A DNA stretch of 64,000 nt, taken from contig OY821740.1 of assembly GCA_963682055.1 (NCBI GenBank), positions 30,830,795-30,894,794 of the forward strand. The letters run 5' to 3'. Shown here in pieces: positions 35,466-45,793 of the stretch; positions within the stretch are counted from its first letter, which is position 1; every line of letters starts with the position of its first letter. The DNA is from Primula veris. Taxonomy: Eukaryota > Streptophyta > Magnoliopsida > Ericales > Primulaceae. A program made the position numbers and the translations under genes. The notes beneath the pieces are model-generated. The model was not told the DNA's origin. It was given only the letters and a program-made list of their open reading frames with translations, and searched no databases.

Positions 35466-37346
35466 ATGGTTACCAATGTAGAGGAAACCCATCCCGAGAT
35501 AGTAGAAACCAATAACCAAAACACGCAAATTAGCCAACAAGACCTCGACGATCTACTCGCTATCCGCGACAGATATGAAGCTATCCAATCCGGAAACCAA
35601 CCAACAACCTCCTACGCAAACCAAGAACAACCGGTCGAACCACCCCGACATTTCATCGAAGGGATTGTCGACGAACACCTTTCGTCCTTGGAGGACGAAC
35701 AAGACGTGCCCGTATTAAGGCGTGCACGAAGACGCTTAACCGGGTCCCAAGCAGGGCCAAGCTCAAGAGTCCCTTTGCCTACGACCTCGGTCAACTCTGG
35801 TGCCCGCTTACAAACGGACGAGGCTCATCAGTTTGGCATGCCTGAGGATCGTGTACTCGGACAGTCGCCACGACTGCCGACTAATTCTCCGAGGGTGATT
35901 ACACCACCCACGGTGGAGGTACAACATGTCGTTCCATTAGCCGATGAAAGGAACTACACACAGCTACAAGCTCAGCTGGCGGCATGCATGACGGCCATGA
36001 CAGCGGCCGGCATCGCATTGCCAGTTATCCAACCCAACAAAGACCCACGCCATGAAGGGGAAGATTCTGCCTACAGGGCCGCCTTGGAGGCAGCGGGTCG
36101 TCGAACCGATACAAGAGTCCCCCACCAAGGGGGCAATGTCCCAATAACTATCGTCCATCCGAACACACATATGGAACGTGTCCACACAAACACGAAGGAC
36201 GATAGATATCCCGAATACAGGATCGGGGAGGGATATGGCCCACCATCACATCAGGAAGGATACCCTCCCCCCTACCAAGTCACGGATGACGCGTTCCAAC
36301 AGGCTTGGAACGTATGCCAAGAAACCCCGTGTGCTGAACAGATCACACGGTACCGCAATCCTATGGGATTCGTCATCCCCGAGTTCAGGATCTATGACGG
36401 GAAGAGTTGCCCTATCGACCATCTGAGGCACTACAAGACGAAGATGGAACTGTGGAGTGACGACCATGCACTAATGTGCAAATTTTTCAAAAACAGCTTG
36501 GGTCAAGAGGCTTCGTCATGGTATCATAACTTACCACGGGGCTCCATTAGAAACTGGGCAGAACTGCTAAGAGCGTACTCCACCCGGTACGCTGCTCATC
36601 GAAAAAAGAAGGTTAGTATCGAAACCCTTCTTAAAATGACGATGATGCCAAATGAAAGGCTCAACGATTACTGCATACGTTTCATCGACGTGGCAAACCA
36701 GATTCCACGATACGCCAATAATATAGCCATCCAAAACTTTATCAATTCCATCCCCAATGGCTATTGGGCGAGAAGGAAGTTCATAGGCAAAAACTTCCCG
36801 ACCACTGATTCCCTGCTAGCCTATTGTACCCACCTCACCGATAAAAACGACGAACTGCGTTTCCTAAACCGAACTCTACCAAGAAGAGAGTCGGTCCGTG
36901 AGGCACAGGTGGGTCGCAAAAGAGTTAGAAATAACCAGAGAGAAGCATTCCAACCGACCAGAAAGGGCAAAGAGCCCAAGGTCCATAGCAGGGGAGAGCG
37001 ACCACGAGCACTAGAGCCTAAACCGCTCCAGATCGCATACCCAACACCGACCAACGAACATAAACCGCTCCAGCTCGCCTACCCGATGCCACCCAAGCCA
37101 TTTCAACAGGTACGGCCCCAAGAGAGGGAACACCGCGGCACTGTCGGACCGGTCGAGCTGCGATACACTTTCAACCTGTCTGCTGAAGATATCCTCAAGG
37201 ATATATGCAGGGAAAGTTGGTATTCCCGACCACAACCGATCATCTATGAAGATTCTCAAGTACAGGTGCTACCTTACCTTTCTTGCTTAATGGCATTATC
37301 TTTCTTCTTTTTAATGAATAAAATATATTATTATGCTGTCTACTAA
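35466..37346 (+). CDS. gag: Gag polyprotein of the LTR retrotransposon
   Basis: A 626-codon frame from the first ATG after the primer-binding site. The N-terminal half is Gln/Pro-rich and disordered-looking. The retrotransposon Gag core lies at about residues 330-440 and includes KFFKNSLGQEASSWYHNLP, AELLRAYSTRY and FIDVANQIP. A basic linker (GRKRVRNNQRE...KGKEPK) and two near-copies of KPLQ(I/L)AYP follow. The segment FNLSAEDILKDIC is what precedes the zinc knuckle in Tat-type Gag, but no CCHC knuckle or protease follows: the frame ends with an unrelated hydrophobic tail just before the 87-bp repeat array. Such a Gag could form particles but lacks the usual nucleic-acid-binding knuckle. Confidence 0.93.
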   Translation: MVTNVEETHPEIVETNNQNTQISQQDLDDLLAIRDRYEAIQSGNQPTTSYANQEQPVEPPRHFIEGIVDEHLSSLEDEQDVPVLRRARRRLTGSQAGPSSRVPLPTTSVNSGARLQTDEAHQFGMPEDRVLGQSPRLPTNSPRVITPPTVEVQHVVPLADERNYTQLQAQLAACMTAMTAAGIALPVIQPNKDPRHEGEDSAYRAALEAAGRRTDTRVPHQGGNVPITIVHPNTHMERVHTNTKDDRYPEYRIGEGYGPPSHQEGYPPPYQVTDDAFQQAWNVCQETPCAEQITRYRNPMGFVIPEFRIYDGKSCPIDHLRHYKTKMELWSDDHALMCKFFKNSLGQEASSWYHNLPRGSIRNWAELLRAYSTRYAAHRKKKVSIETLLKMTMMPNERLNDYCIRFIDVANQIPRYANNIAIQNFINSIPNGYWARRKFIGKNFPTTDSLLAYCTHLTDKNDELRFLNRTLPRRESVREAQVGRKRVRNNQREAFQPTRKGKEPKVHSRGERPRALEPKPLQIAYPTPTNEHKPLQLAYPMPPKPFQQVRPQEREHRGTVGPVELRYTFNLSAEDILKDICRESWYSRPQPIIYEDSQVQVLPYLSCLMALSFFFLMNKIYYYAVY

Positions 37347-37349
37347 TAC

Positions 37350-38220
37350 TATGAGATTCTCAACATGGCCGAAGTGCCTAAGAAATACTATGAAATCCCG
37401 TAAATGGCGTGTTACCAAAGGAACGTCTAGGGATACTATGAAATTTCCAACATGGCCGAAGTGCCTAGGAATACAATGAAAGTCCGTAAATGGCGTGTTA
37501 CCAAATGAACGTCTAGGCATGCTATGAAATTCCCAACATGGCCGAAGTGCCTAGGAATACTATGAAATCCCGTAAATGGCGTGTTACCGAAGGAACGTCT
37601 AGGGATACTATGAAATTCCCAACATGGCCGAAGTGCCTAGGAATACAATGAAAGTCCGTAAATGGCGTGTTACCAAATGAACGTCTAGGCATGCTATGAA
37701 ATTCCCAACATGGCCGAAGTGCCTAGGAATACTATGAAAGTCCGTAAATGGCGTGTTACCAAATGAACGTCTAGGCATACTATGAAATTCCCAACATGGC
37801 TGAAGTGCCTAGGAATACAATGAAAGTCCGTAAATGGCGTGTTACCAAATGAACGTCTAGGCATACTATGAAATTCCCAACATGGCCGAAGTGCCTAGGA
37901 ATACTATGAAATCCCGTAAATGGCGTGTTACCGAAGGAACGTCTAGGGATACTATGAAATTCCCAACATGGCCGAAGTGCCTAGGAATACAATGAAAGTC
38001 CGTAAATGGCGTGTTACCAAATGAACGTCTAGGCATATTATGAAATTCCCAACATGGCCGAAGTGCCTAGGAATACAATGAAAGTCCGTAAATGGCGTGT
38101 TACCAAATGAACGTCTAGGCATACTATGAAATTCCCAACATGGCCGAAGTGCCTAGGAATACTATGAAATTCCCAACATGGCGTGTTACCGAAGGAACGC
38201 CTAGGAATACTATGAAATTT
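37350..38220 (+). repeat. About ten tandem copies of an 87-bp unit
   Basis: Units of about 86-87 bp carry CCAACATGGCCGAAGTGCC, a CCGTAAATGGCGTGTTACC block and AACGTCTAGG. Two alternating unit variants occur (AATCCCG versus AAAGTCCG; CGAAGGAACG versus CAAATGAACG), so higher-order duplication has taken place. The last unit is a shortened hybrid. The array occupies the place where the gag-pol junction should be. Confidence 0.95.
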
Positions 38221-38513
38221 ATATGCAGGTACAATGCAAGGAATTATTCAGGTCCACTTTACGACGGCGATGCAATATAAATTGGCTAAAACAATGAAGG
38301 AGAATCAATCTAAACAACCAAATATCAACAAAAAGCATCTCCAAAACAGGAATAATGAAATAACAAATGATTTGGCATGGAAAAATCGATCCGATCAATT
38401 AAATAGCAATACGGCAATGGAAAGGTACAAAACAGGAATCAAGAAATCACATATATAATCCTCGCCCGCATTACGGAGGCAACAAGAAGATCAACGACAC
38501 TAAAGAGATTCAT

Positions 38514-39026
38514 TTAAGAAGAACTACTGCAGGAGGAGCACGACGGTAATTGACTGAGTTCAATCTCTTCGTCATCCGTCGTTGTGTACCCATCAGACTC
38601 ATCACCATCAAAACGCTCCTCAGAAATGAGGGCATCAAAATTGGTCGTATGAGCCCCAACACAGGTCAGCGTCTGAAGCCGCGCGTTGAACTCGGCTTCT
38701 TTGGCGGACTCGTGAGCATCCGAGGCCGCTTTACGGCGATCATCGTCAAAGGAAAGGTCACGGCGAGCTTCAATCACAGCTGCGGAAGCATCGTATCTGG
38801 CGCGGGACAAACGGAAATACTTCACCAAAACGTTGGCCTTGGTCACAAGCAACTTTAATTTGCCGAAGTACTCGCCCTTTGCACGCCAGTATCGATCCAA
38901 ACGACGCTCCTGAACCTCAACTGCATGCTCGGCACGGCGAACGTATTCCCGAAAAGAGGCCGCCTGGGTTTTCAACTTGGTCCGCAGTCGAGCACATTGG
39001 TCAGTCAATTCGACATTTTTGCTCAT
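38514..39026 (-). CDS. Antisense coiled-coil ORF (possible last exon)
   Basis: 170 codons from the ATG at 39026 (MSKNVELTDQ...). The frame is open upstream to a good splice acceptor (T-rich tract then ATAG) with first base 39164, giving 217 codons to the stop. The N-terminal half is rich in Arg/Glu/Ala heptads (RAEHAVEVQERRLDRYW) and likely a coiled coil. The C-terminus is acidic and ends in a run of Ser/Cys. No TATA box is visible just upstream, unlike the small genes further on, so it may be a terminal exon of the spliced antisense gene at 40082-42529. Function unknown. Confidence 0.6.
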   Translation of the reverse strand: MSKNVELTDQCARLRTKLKTQAASFREYVRRAEHAVEVQERRLDRYWRAKGEYFGKLKLLVTKANVLVKYFRLSRARYDASAAVIEARRDLSFDDDRRKAASDAHESAKEAEFNARLQTLTCVGAHTTNFDALISEERFDGDESDGYTTTDDEEIELSQLPSCSSCSSSS

Positions 39027-39239
39027 CAAAACAATGTAGGGCCACCTGTCAGGTACCTCACTAGCCGCACCAGATGAGACCTCGTCCCGGGCAGCACCAG
39101 TAGGTCCTAACCCCGGGTTAACTAGGCATGGAGAACCAGCCTGATGCGACGTAGTAGCATGTGCCTATAAAAAAAAAAAAAAAAAAGAGGGGGGGAGAAG
39201 AACGAGAAGAGATGAATATAAAAAAAAAAAAGGGAGAGA

Positions 39240-39276
<37 letters not shown>

Positions 39277-39295
39277 GACAAAACAAGCTATTTTA

Positions 39296-39910
39296 TTAAT
39301 CCGACAACCCCTCAACAGACGCCGAAGTCTCTACTACATCGGCAAAATGAATATCTCGCAATGAATTAATTTGCGTCCCCAAACGCTCACGAATGACCGC
39401 CTCGATTCGGTTCAAGGCAACAGTGGTTTCAGTCACCCCGGCCTTCGTATCCACCATGCGCTCCGCCCGGGACACACCACTCATTCCTTTTATATGCTCC
39501 AGCACCTCTAAGGCGCGAGCTCGGGCCCAATACGCTTTGGCAAAGGATAGCAGTAGATCCGCGTCCTCGAAAACGGCCCCAAGGACCAAGCTCAAGCTCG
39601 TCACACGACCTCGGGCTTCATCACGAGAACGTCGTAGGGCACTGAGAAGTTCCTTTGCTTTACCCTTGTTTGCCGTATAATGGGCGGTCTTTTTACTAAA
39701 TTTCTCTCCCAAATCACGTAACCGGATCGCCAGGTTGAAAATATGAATATTCAGACCCTCGATTTCCTGATAAGCACAAGTCAATTTCGCGGTAAGGGAC
39801 GCGTTAGACCTTTCCAAATCCTCCATTACGTCACCTACACTACGACTAGGCGAGGTCCAGACCACCATGGCAAGGGGGTTATTTGGTACCTGACAATATT
39901 TTGTTTTCAT
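39296..39910 (-). CDS. Antisense coiled-coil ORF (possible internal exon)
   Basis: 204 residues from an ATG at 39910. Alternatively it is an exon starting at 39889 after an ATTGTCAG acceptor, in the same frame. The content is helical (MEDLERSNASLTAKLTCAYQ; LRRSRDEARGRV; NRIEAVIRERLG). Long A tracts on the plus strand (39241-39275 and 40022-40058), T tracts on the coding strand, flank it. If spliced, donors such as CAG/GTGGAA near 40087 could join it to the gene upstream in phase 0, but that is untested. No known domain recognised. Confidence 0.55.
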   Translation of the reverse strand: MKTKYCQVPNNPLAMVVWTSPSRSVGDVMEDLERSNASLTAKLTCAYQEIEGLNIHIFNLAIRLRDLGEKFSKKTAHYTANKGKAKELLSALRRSRDEARGRVTSLSLVLGAVFEDADLLLSFAKAYWARARALEVLEHIKGMSGVSRAERMVDTKAGVTETTVALNRIEAVIRERLGTQINSLRDIHFADVVETSASVEGLSD

Positions 39911-40020
39911 ATCCTTCAAAATATGACGACCATCAAAAGAAATTAACCCCAGCAAGCCCAACAGAAAGAAACCACAACACCTATATTATCACTTCCCCAA
40001 AAGAATCTGTTTCTAGATCC

Positions 40021-40061
<41 letters not shown>

Positions 40062-40081
40062 ACACAATGCCAGAAAGATAG

Positions 40082-42529
40082 TCAAGGTTCCACCTGAGGA
40101 GATGTTGGTGGGGGAACAACAGTAGAATCCGGTCGAGGAGTGGACGCGGTCGACATAGAGTGAGGACGCAGCGCTGTCGAAATTGTCTGCCCCGGTAGCC
40201 GCGGAAGCTCTTCTTCACGAAGATTCGCCCAGTCCAAGGGTTTCGGCGGTGCACCATGCGGACACGGATACACCAACTCCGACCACGCCCTATCCGATAG
40301 AGGAACATTCGCGAAATTGAGCGCCCGCACATGAGCGCAGTATACAGAAAAGTTGGCCATCATCGCTAACTTTTTCCGCTCCTCCGCCTGTGCCGTTTTC
40401 AGGGCAGACACCTTAGCTTTCTCGGCTTCCACGTCCTCAGCCAGGAGCAAGTTCTCCTCCTCTACTTCGCCGTACTTAGTGGCCATGCTCTCTTTTTCCA
40501 CCCTCAATTTCTCGACCTCCTCGGTCAGGTGCAGGAAGTCCACCGACAGTTTGTCATAATTCTCGCCCAGGGTTTTCTTCTCGGCGACCAGTTTCTCCTT
40601 CTCAGCCACCAGATTATCCTTCTCGGCCACCAACTTCTCTTTCTCAGCCCCTAGAGCTCCCAACTGATCCCGTAGCGCCACGGCACTCACAGCAATCTGC
40701 ACTTCAACACATTAGTTTCTAAGTAAAATACAAGTACCAAACCTATATAGTGCAATACGAGCCCCACGTACCCTCAGCGCATCCGCGTGGGCCTGCTCTA
40801 TAACTGACATAGTAGGTTGGGCAGATAGCTTTTCTGCATTCTTAAACACAAGGGGTTTCAGAGCCGTATACCCCATCTTCAGCGTTCTCGGTTGATCCAG
40901 CAGTTCACCCCTACATCGGTCAATGTACCGGGTCATTGCAACCGAGTCCACCAACCCCTTCTCGGATCCGTCGAGAGCCTCACCCTCGACACCCATCACA
41001 TCATCCCCGGCATTCTCTTCGCCGCCTTCCATCTCCACCCCCACGTCCTCCTCCAACTGCTCAATCTCAGGGGCCCTATGCCCGATCTCTTCCTCATTAC
41101 GGAGGGGCGAGCACACGGACAACTCTATCGGACCCTCGGTGGGGATAGGCGAGATGACTGGCAAAGTCATCGTACCCTCTCCCATGTTCGTCAAGAGGTT
41201 CATATATCCGAATACATCGTCGACCGACCCCTGAAACACAATAATACCCATAGACCGGGCAAGAGCGAGGGTAACCAATTGAGAAGTCAGTAGCTGAAAC
41301 AAGACGACTAATAAAGCAAAGCACTAGCGAACCAAATGACAAACAACCAAACGACAAGAAAATCATACTACATATACACATACCTCGCCCGGCACAGAGG
41401 CATCCTCGGCGGTATCCCCTTCCGCAGCGGCAAACACCCCCTCGCCCGAGCCAACGTTAGCATCTTCCTCGATAACCGACGTATCAGTTCCCCTAGCCCT
41501 CTTCGTTGCTTCAACAACAGGGTCAGCTGCGCGACGCTTAGAACGAACGGCTCTTTTCCCAAGCCGCGTAGAACATCGAGCCTGAACCACCTTTAAAAAT
41601 TCCTCCTCGGGCTCTTTCGGAATCTCGGGTGCAGGATTCCCCTTGGTCACCGACCCCATAGGGTACCCGAGCAACATGGGAGCCGTACGACTCGCAGGAT
41701 CCGGCGTAGGTCCAGGCCCCCACCATTTCCAAAGAGCTAACAAAGCCTCTACATTGGGAGCGCCGAGATCTGGCATAGTGGGAGCATTGGTAGCCGGTCC
41801 AGGAATCTGGTGTCCCGGACAAGCCCATTCACCAGACGCAATAACAATACCGAGATTGCGCTCTTTGTTGGTATCCGGCAAACCGATAACGAGCCGGCAA
41901 AAGGCACGCAGAGTCTTCAAATACGAGCTGCGACGCTCAAAGCTCAAACTATAGACTCCAAAGACGTCCTTCAGTTCAATCGGTATTCCGGACAACTCCA
42001 ATAGCCTTTGGATACCATTCAGAGTACGGTAACCATTTAGGGCTAGTTGGGCCGGAGCAATTTGGACAGCCTCAAAGAACGAGGCCACCCAATTTGTAAA
42101 AGGCAGTCGAAGACCCCCAGTAAAGAATGCCGACGAACACACAGCTACCTCGCCGGCAGGAACAAATCCCAGCACCTCCTCGTCCGAAATAGGAAGCCGA
42201 ATATGTACGTTGTCGGGTATTCCGGCGAGTTCTTTAAAATCCTTCTCCACGAATGTGCCAACTTGGGCCACGCTTTGGGTCAAAATTTCCTATACAAAGA
42301 TCATCAAAAGTCCATCAATATCCTAACCAAATACACAAACCAGAACCACATCAATAGAACGAGAGCCACCACCCCCCCCCCCCCCCACGCACATTACATC
42401 AGAATCATCAGACATATATAGATAACCTGAACCATATACCAACGACACACCTATGACTACAACGACAAACCAAATACAACTCCTAAAAGAGGGAAGGGGG
42501 GAGAACAAAAAATCACTTACAGTAATCAT
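40082..42529 (-). CDS. Antisense spliced gene: Transposase_28-like domain plus heptad coiled coil
   Basis: Four inferred exons on the minus strand: 42529-42521 (Met-Ile-Thr, donor GTAAGT), 42289-41384 (donor GTATGT), 41230-40772 (donor GTACGT; an upstream acceptor at 41293 is also in phase) and 40696-40082. All junctions are phase 0 with AG acceptors. The joined protein is about 662 residues. Residues about 50-125 (VCSSAFFTGGLRLPF, VQIAPAQLALNGYRTL) match the plant 'putative gypsy-type transposon' family (Transposase_28), whose function is unknown. A basic stretch (KRAVRSKRRA) may act in nuclear import. Exon 3 is acidic. Exon 4 opens with four consecutive heptads of AEKxxL type and a long coiled coil, then a Pro-rich end. 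Antisense ORFs of this family are known in Tat-lineage retrotransposons. It opposes the LTR transcript. Confidence 0.75.
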
Positions 42530-43264
42530 TATGAGCAAGCAAGCGCGAACAGCAGCAAGTCTTCCAACAAAACCACGAAACCCTAGATCAAGCGGCCGAA
42601 CTCTTTTCCTTTTTGGCGGGAAGAATATGCTTTAGAGAGAGAATGATATTTTCTTCAACGAATTCTGTGATAAAAATAAACAGGATTACTTGGCACAATT
42701 AAAAGGAGTGGAGTCACAAAAGGAATAAAATAATAACCGTCCTTTCGTGTCACAGAGGTTTATCTTTTTCCAACCATACGAAAGTCAACAACCGCTGCTC
42801 TTTTTTTCACATATACACGCTCCAGATTTCGCCACGTCAGCGCGTATCCCACTACCCAAGGCAGTTCACATCATTAGACCTAAATAAACGGCCAGTGGAC
42901 CCTACCACGAAAAGCTTCTCACATACGCTACCACTACTATCACACCGAGAATATCCCCCGATTAAAGTTCCTCGACTACCACCCAACCCTTCCCAAGAGG
43001 GCACACCGACCAAGGTGGACGAAGACCGTTACTAGCTTGATGCCAGGGAGCATCAAGTCTAACAACGCTCTCCGGGGGGATAGCCGGGCATATTGTTCGG
43101 TGTATGCTCAGAAACATAAAAGAGAAGCAAACAGGAAATAAAATAGGACAAAATCAAAGGATAGCAGGAAATAAAATAGGACAGAATCAAATGCAAGACA
43201 AGTTTTATTCATCCACAAAGGGGGAAACACAAACAATACAACAGAAAAAGAAAATACACCCATC
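42530..43264. other. Upstream region of the antisense spliced gene
   Basis: No ORF of note. It should hold the antisense gene's 5' UTR (a CTAGGGTTT-type stretch lies about 50 bp upstream of its ATG) and promoter, and the 3' end of the next small gene. No clear TATA box was found. Confidence 0.4.
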
Positions 43265-43627
43265 CTACTTTTTCGAACTATCCCCCATAGCAACATCCCT
43301 CTTCGCCAAAAGTTCCTCCAGACGCTCCTTCTCCCTAACCAAACGAGAAATCGCCATCTCAGCCTGTTTCAAGGCGTAAGACTGAGACTCGCATTTTTGC
43401 TCGGTCTTGAAACGAGCAGTGCCCTCCTCGTCCCAATATTGTTTAAACCTCCTCGCTTCAGTCCGAGCACACATGAGATCATGTTTCAGCCATGACATCT
43501 CAATTTCTTTTAGTTGAAGAGGAGTCAAATCCTCCTCCCCAAAGCCAGGGGGACGAGGTAGCAAAAAGGTAGGCTCCTCTTCCATAAGGGCTTTCTTTTT
43601 GGAGGCAGACCTAGTGATGGGAGCCAT
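43265..43627 (-). CDS. Antisense small coiled-coil gene 1 (120 aa)
   Basis: ATG 43627, starting MAPITRSASKKKALMEEE. The C-terminal two thirds is a predicted amphipathic helix (LKQAEMAISRLVREKERLEELLAKRD). A TATA box lies 73 bp upstream on the same strand. No database family recognised. It belongs to a row of similar small genes on the same strand of the retrotransposon. Confidence 0.65.
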   Translation of the reverse strand: MAPITRSASKKKALMEEEPTFLLPRPPGFGEEDLTPLQLKEIEMSWLKHDLMCARTEARRFKQYWDEEGTARFKTEQKCESQSYALKQAEMAISRLVREKERLEELLAKRDVAMGDSSKK

Positions 43628-43699
43628 CTCACACAAAAGCAAATTATAAAACAAGAGAGAGAGGTAGAAATTGATAATGAGATACAGGCAATAGGGAGC

Positions 43700-43706
43700 A
43701 TTTATA
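43700..43706 (-). promoter_or_regulatory. TATA box of antisense small gene 1
   Basis: The minus strand reads CTCTATAAATGC, 73 bp before the ATG at 43627. Confidence 0.6.
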
Positions 43707-43849
43707 GAGAATCAAAAGGCACAAAATACGAAGCGTTACAATGGTTCACAAGACAGGCACGAGATACGAAAAGATACAACTGATTCGTCAAATACAGAAG
43801 ATAAAACACAAATGGCAAAAGGGGAAATACAAAAGAAAACCAGCCCAAT

Positions 43850-44316
43850 CTAAGGATCAATGGGTGGAAAAACCGAACTGCCAGACCGAGAGAAAGCAAA
43901 ACGGGCAGAACAATTCAACCGAGCTTGGTAGGAATCGTTCATGGCGACCAAATCGTCATTCTCCGAGGAGAGCCTGTTGTTTTCCGTAGTAAGAACCCTG
44001 ACGCGTTCCACAAGCCGAGCATTCTTTACCATTATGTTAGCTAGGCCTTGAGGAGAGTTGTCAAACTCATCTTGAGAATGGTCCCAAATTTCCTCGGCAT
44101 CATACCAGGAGTTGGCCAGATGGTTCCTCTGCAGCAACAAGTGATCGAGCTGGCGACTCAGTGCCGAGATCGAGTCTCGTCGGGATAAGAGCCGAACAAA
44201 CTCAAGGCCAAAACGCCATACTCTTTCTCAAGCCTTGCCATCCGACGGCGGACCCGGGATACCTCAGTATCCAAGCCCTTCATCTGAGCATGATATCTCA
44301 CCACAGGTCCAGACAT
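43850..44316 (-). pseudogene. Antisense small coiled-coil gene 2, frameshifted
   Basis: ATG 44316 opens MSGPVVRYHAQMKGLDTEV and ends after 52 codons (TGA 44158-44160). A second minus-strand frame, open before that point and running to 43850, continues a helical, Leu/Asn/Glu-rich protein (LLLQRNHLANSW; RVLTTENNRLSSENDDL). A single slip near 44170-44190 would fuse them. It shares the MSGP start with gene 3 at 45701. Upstream TATA box at 44414. Confidence 0.6.
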
Positions 44317-44413
44317 TCTGGGAAGTTGTTTAGTACGGAAGAAAATAAAGGGCTAAGGAAGAGAGAAGCAAAAAAGAAAAAAGAGATGATACACTACCAA
44401 AGAAAAGAGAAGT

Positions 44414-44420
44414 ACTTATA
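44414..44420 (-). promoter_or_regulatory. TATA box of antisense small gene 2
   Basis: The minus strand reads TTCTATAAGTAC, 98 bp before the ATG at 44316. Confidence 0.5.
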
Positions 44421-44839
44421 GAACGAAGAGTATGATATTTTATGACCTTGCTTGGGAAATTGCATACTTCCTGACATGCAGGGGGGCATGTACATTTCCT
44501 GACCTACTAGGGAGCAGGCACATATGTTTGACAGTGATGGGGACATCTATTGACATCTGAGACTACAGTGCAGAAGAAATAAAGACGAGATATTCAAAGA
44601 TCTAGATTCCAGACAAACAACAAACCACAGGTACAATATAAAAAGAAAGGCAAAAAGAAAAGGGCAAAAATACTTTTCATTAATGAAGATGGAATACATC
44701 ATTGTTCATTACATCAAAAGACAGTATTACATCGTGGTCAATTACATCCGAGATAAAAACCTATTACATCCGAAAAAATCTATTACATCCAAGAAGAGCT
44801 AGTACAGAAGATCAGGCAAAGGATCAACTATGTCAGCTG

Positions 44840-45400
44840 ACCAAGTGAACAGGAGACGCCAAAAAGAAAAAGTAAGAAGAAAGAGAAAGGAAAAGCAAGA
44901 AGAGGAAAAGAAGAAGAGTGCAAGAAACGAAGGAAAGAAGCATAAAAAGAAAACAAAAAGGGAAGAAAGAAGCGAAGAGGAGGAACATAAAGAAGAAGGG
45001 ATAAGAAAGAAGAGTCAAAAAGAAAAATGACAAAAACCCTAGATGTAACACAAAACCCTTAGGATCACAGGGCTGATTGTAACATCGTAGTGGTGCAAAA
45101 AAAGAAGAAAAAGAAAAGAGTGATGGGAGAGAAGATGAAGAAAAAGAAAGAGGAGGCACAGAAGAAAAACAGATGAGAAGAAGATAAAGAGACGAAGGAG
45201 ACCGACAAATAAGAAGGAAGTCAATGAAACAAAAAAGAAACGGAAAAAGAAAAGAATAAAAAGTACGAGAAAACAGAGTATAAAAAGAAAACACGAAAGA
45301 GAAAAAAAAAAAATGATGGAAACGGAGAAAACACAAAAGAAGAAAAAGGAAGAGATAGGAAAAGAAGGGGAAAGAGCAGGAAAAAAGAAAAAAAAGAAGG
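44840..45400. repeat. Strand-asymmetric purine-rich tract (about 560 bp)
   Basis: The plus strand is almost entirely A and G (AAGAAGAAAGAG-type) with few interruptions. It lies directly downstream, in the antisense sense, of small gene 3. Lys/Glu-only or Phe/Leu/Ser-only frames here are by-products of composition. Confidence 0.85.
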
Positions 45401-45407
45401 GGGAAGG

Positions 45408-45701
45408 TTAGGGGGAAGTCGATCGGTATCGATGAGAGGGCCCGGCAGAGACATCCCTATCCCTCAGTGTCGGGTTCCCCCTTAGCATCTCATTCTCTTC
45501 GACTAAAGCCTGACGAGCACGTCGGCAGTAAGCCAGTTCGGATCTTAGCCAAGTTAATTCCCGAACCATCTCGGTATGGTGATAACGCATCACCTTCAAT
45601 TCCTCCTCGGCATCCCTCAACAGCCTTTGTACATGGTTATAGGAGGCCTCGAAGGCCTCCACTTGCAAAGATAATGCTGATTGGGTGAAAGGACCAGACA
45701 T
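45408..45701 (-). CDS. Antisense small coiled-coil gene 3 (97 aa)
   Basis: ATG 45701, starting MSGPFTQSALSLQVEAFEAS. A continuous amphipathic helix follows (RLLRDAEEELKVMRYHHTEM; RQALVEENEMLRG) and a Ser/Pro/Arg tail. TATA box 86 bp upstream. It shares its first four residues with gene 2. Unknown function. Confidence 0.65.
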   Translation of the reverse strand: MSGPFTQSALSLQVEAFEASYNHVQRLLRDAEEELKVMRYHHTEMVRELTWLRSELAYCRRARQALVEENEMLRGNPTLRDRDVSAGPSHRYRSTSP

Positions 45702-45786
45702 CTTAGGGAAATTATAAGATGAAGGTCTATATATGGGGGAAAATAATATAAGGAGAAGTGTGGATGTAACCATGCTGTAAGCAGGT

Positions 45787-45793
45787 ATTTATA
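45787..45793 (-). promoter_or_regulatory. TATA box of antisense small gene 3
   Basis: The minus strand reads GATCTATAAATACC, 86 bp before the ATG at 45701. Confidence 0.65.

Noticed and set aside
35612..37259. Several minus-strand ORFs opposite gag
   Set aside because: Shadows of gag codons; no helical pattern or TATA as seen in the real antisense genes.
37350..38220. CRISPR-like regular repeats
   Set aside because: The units are contiguous 86-87-bp tandem copies without unique spacers, in a plant retrotransposon.
44830..45030. Lys/Glu-rich plus-strand ORF
   Set aside because: It lies in the purine-rich tract; its composition reflects AAG/GAA repeats, with no start context or homology.
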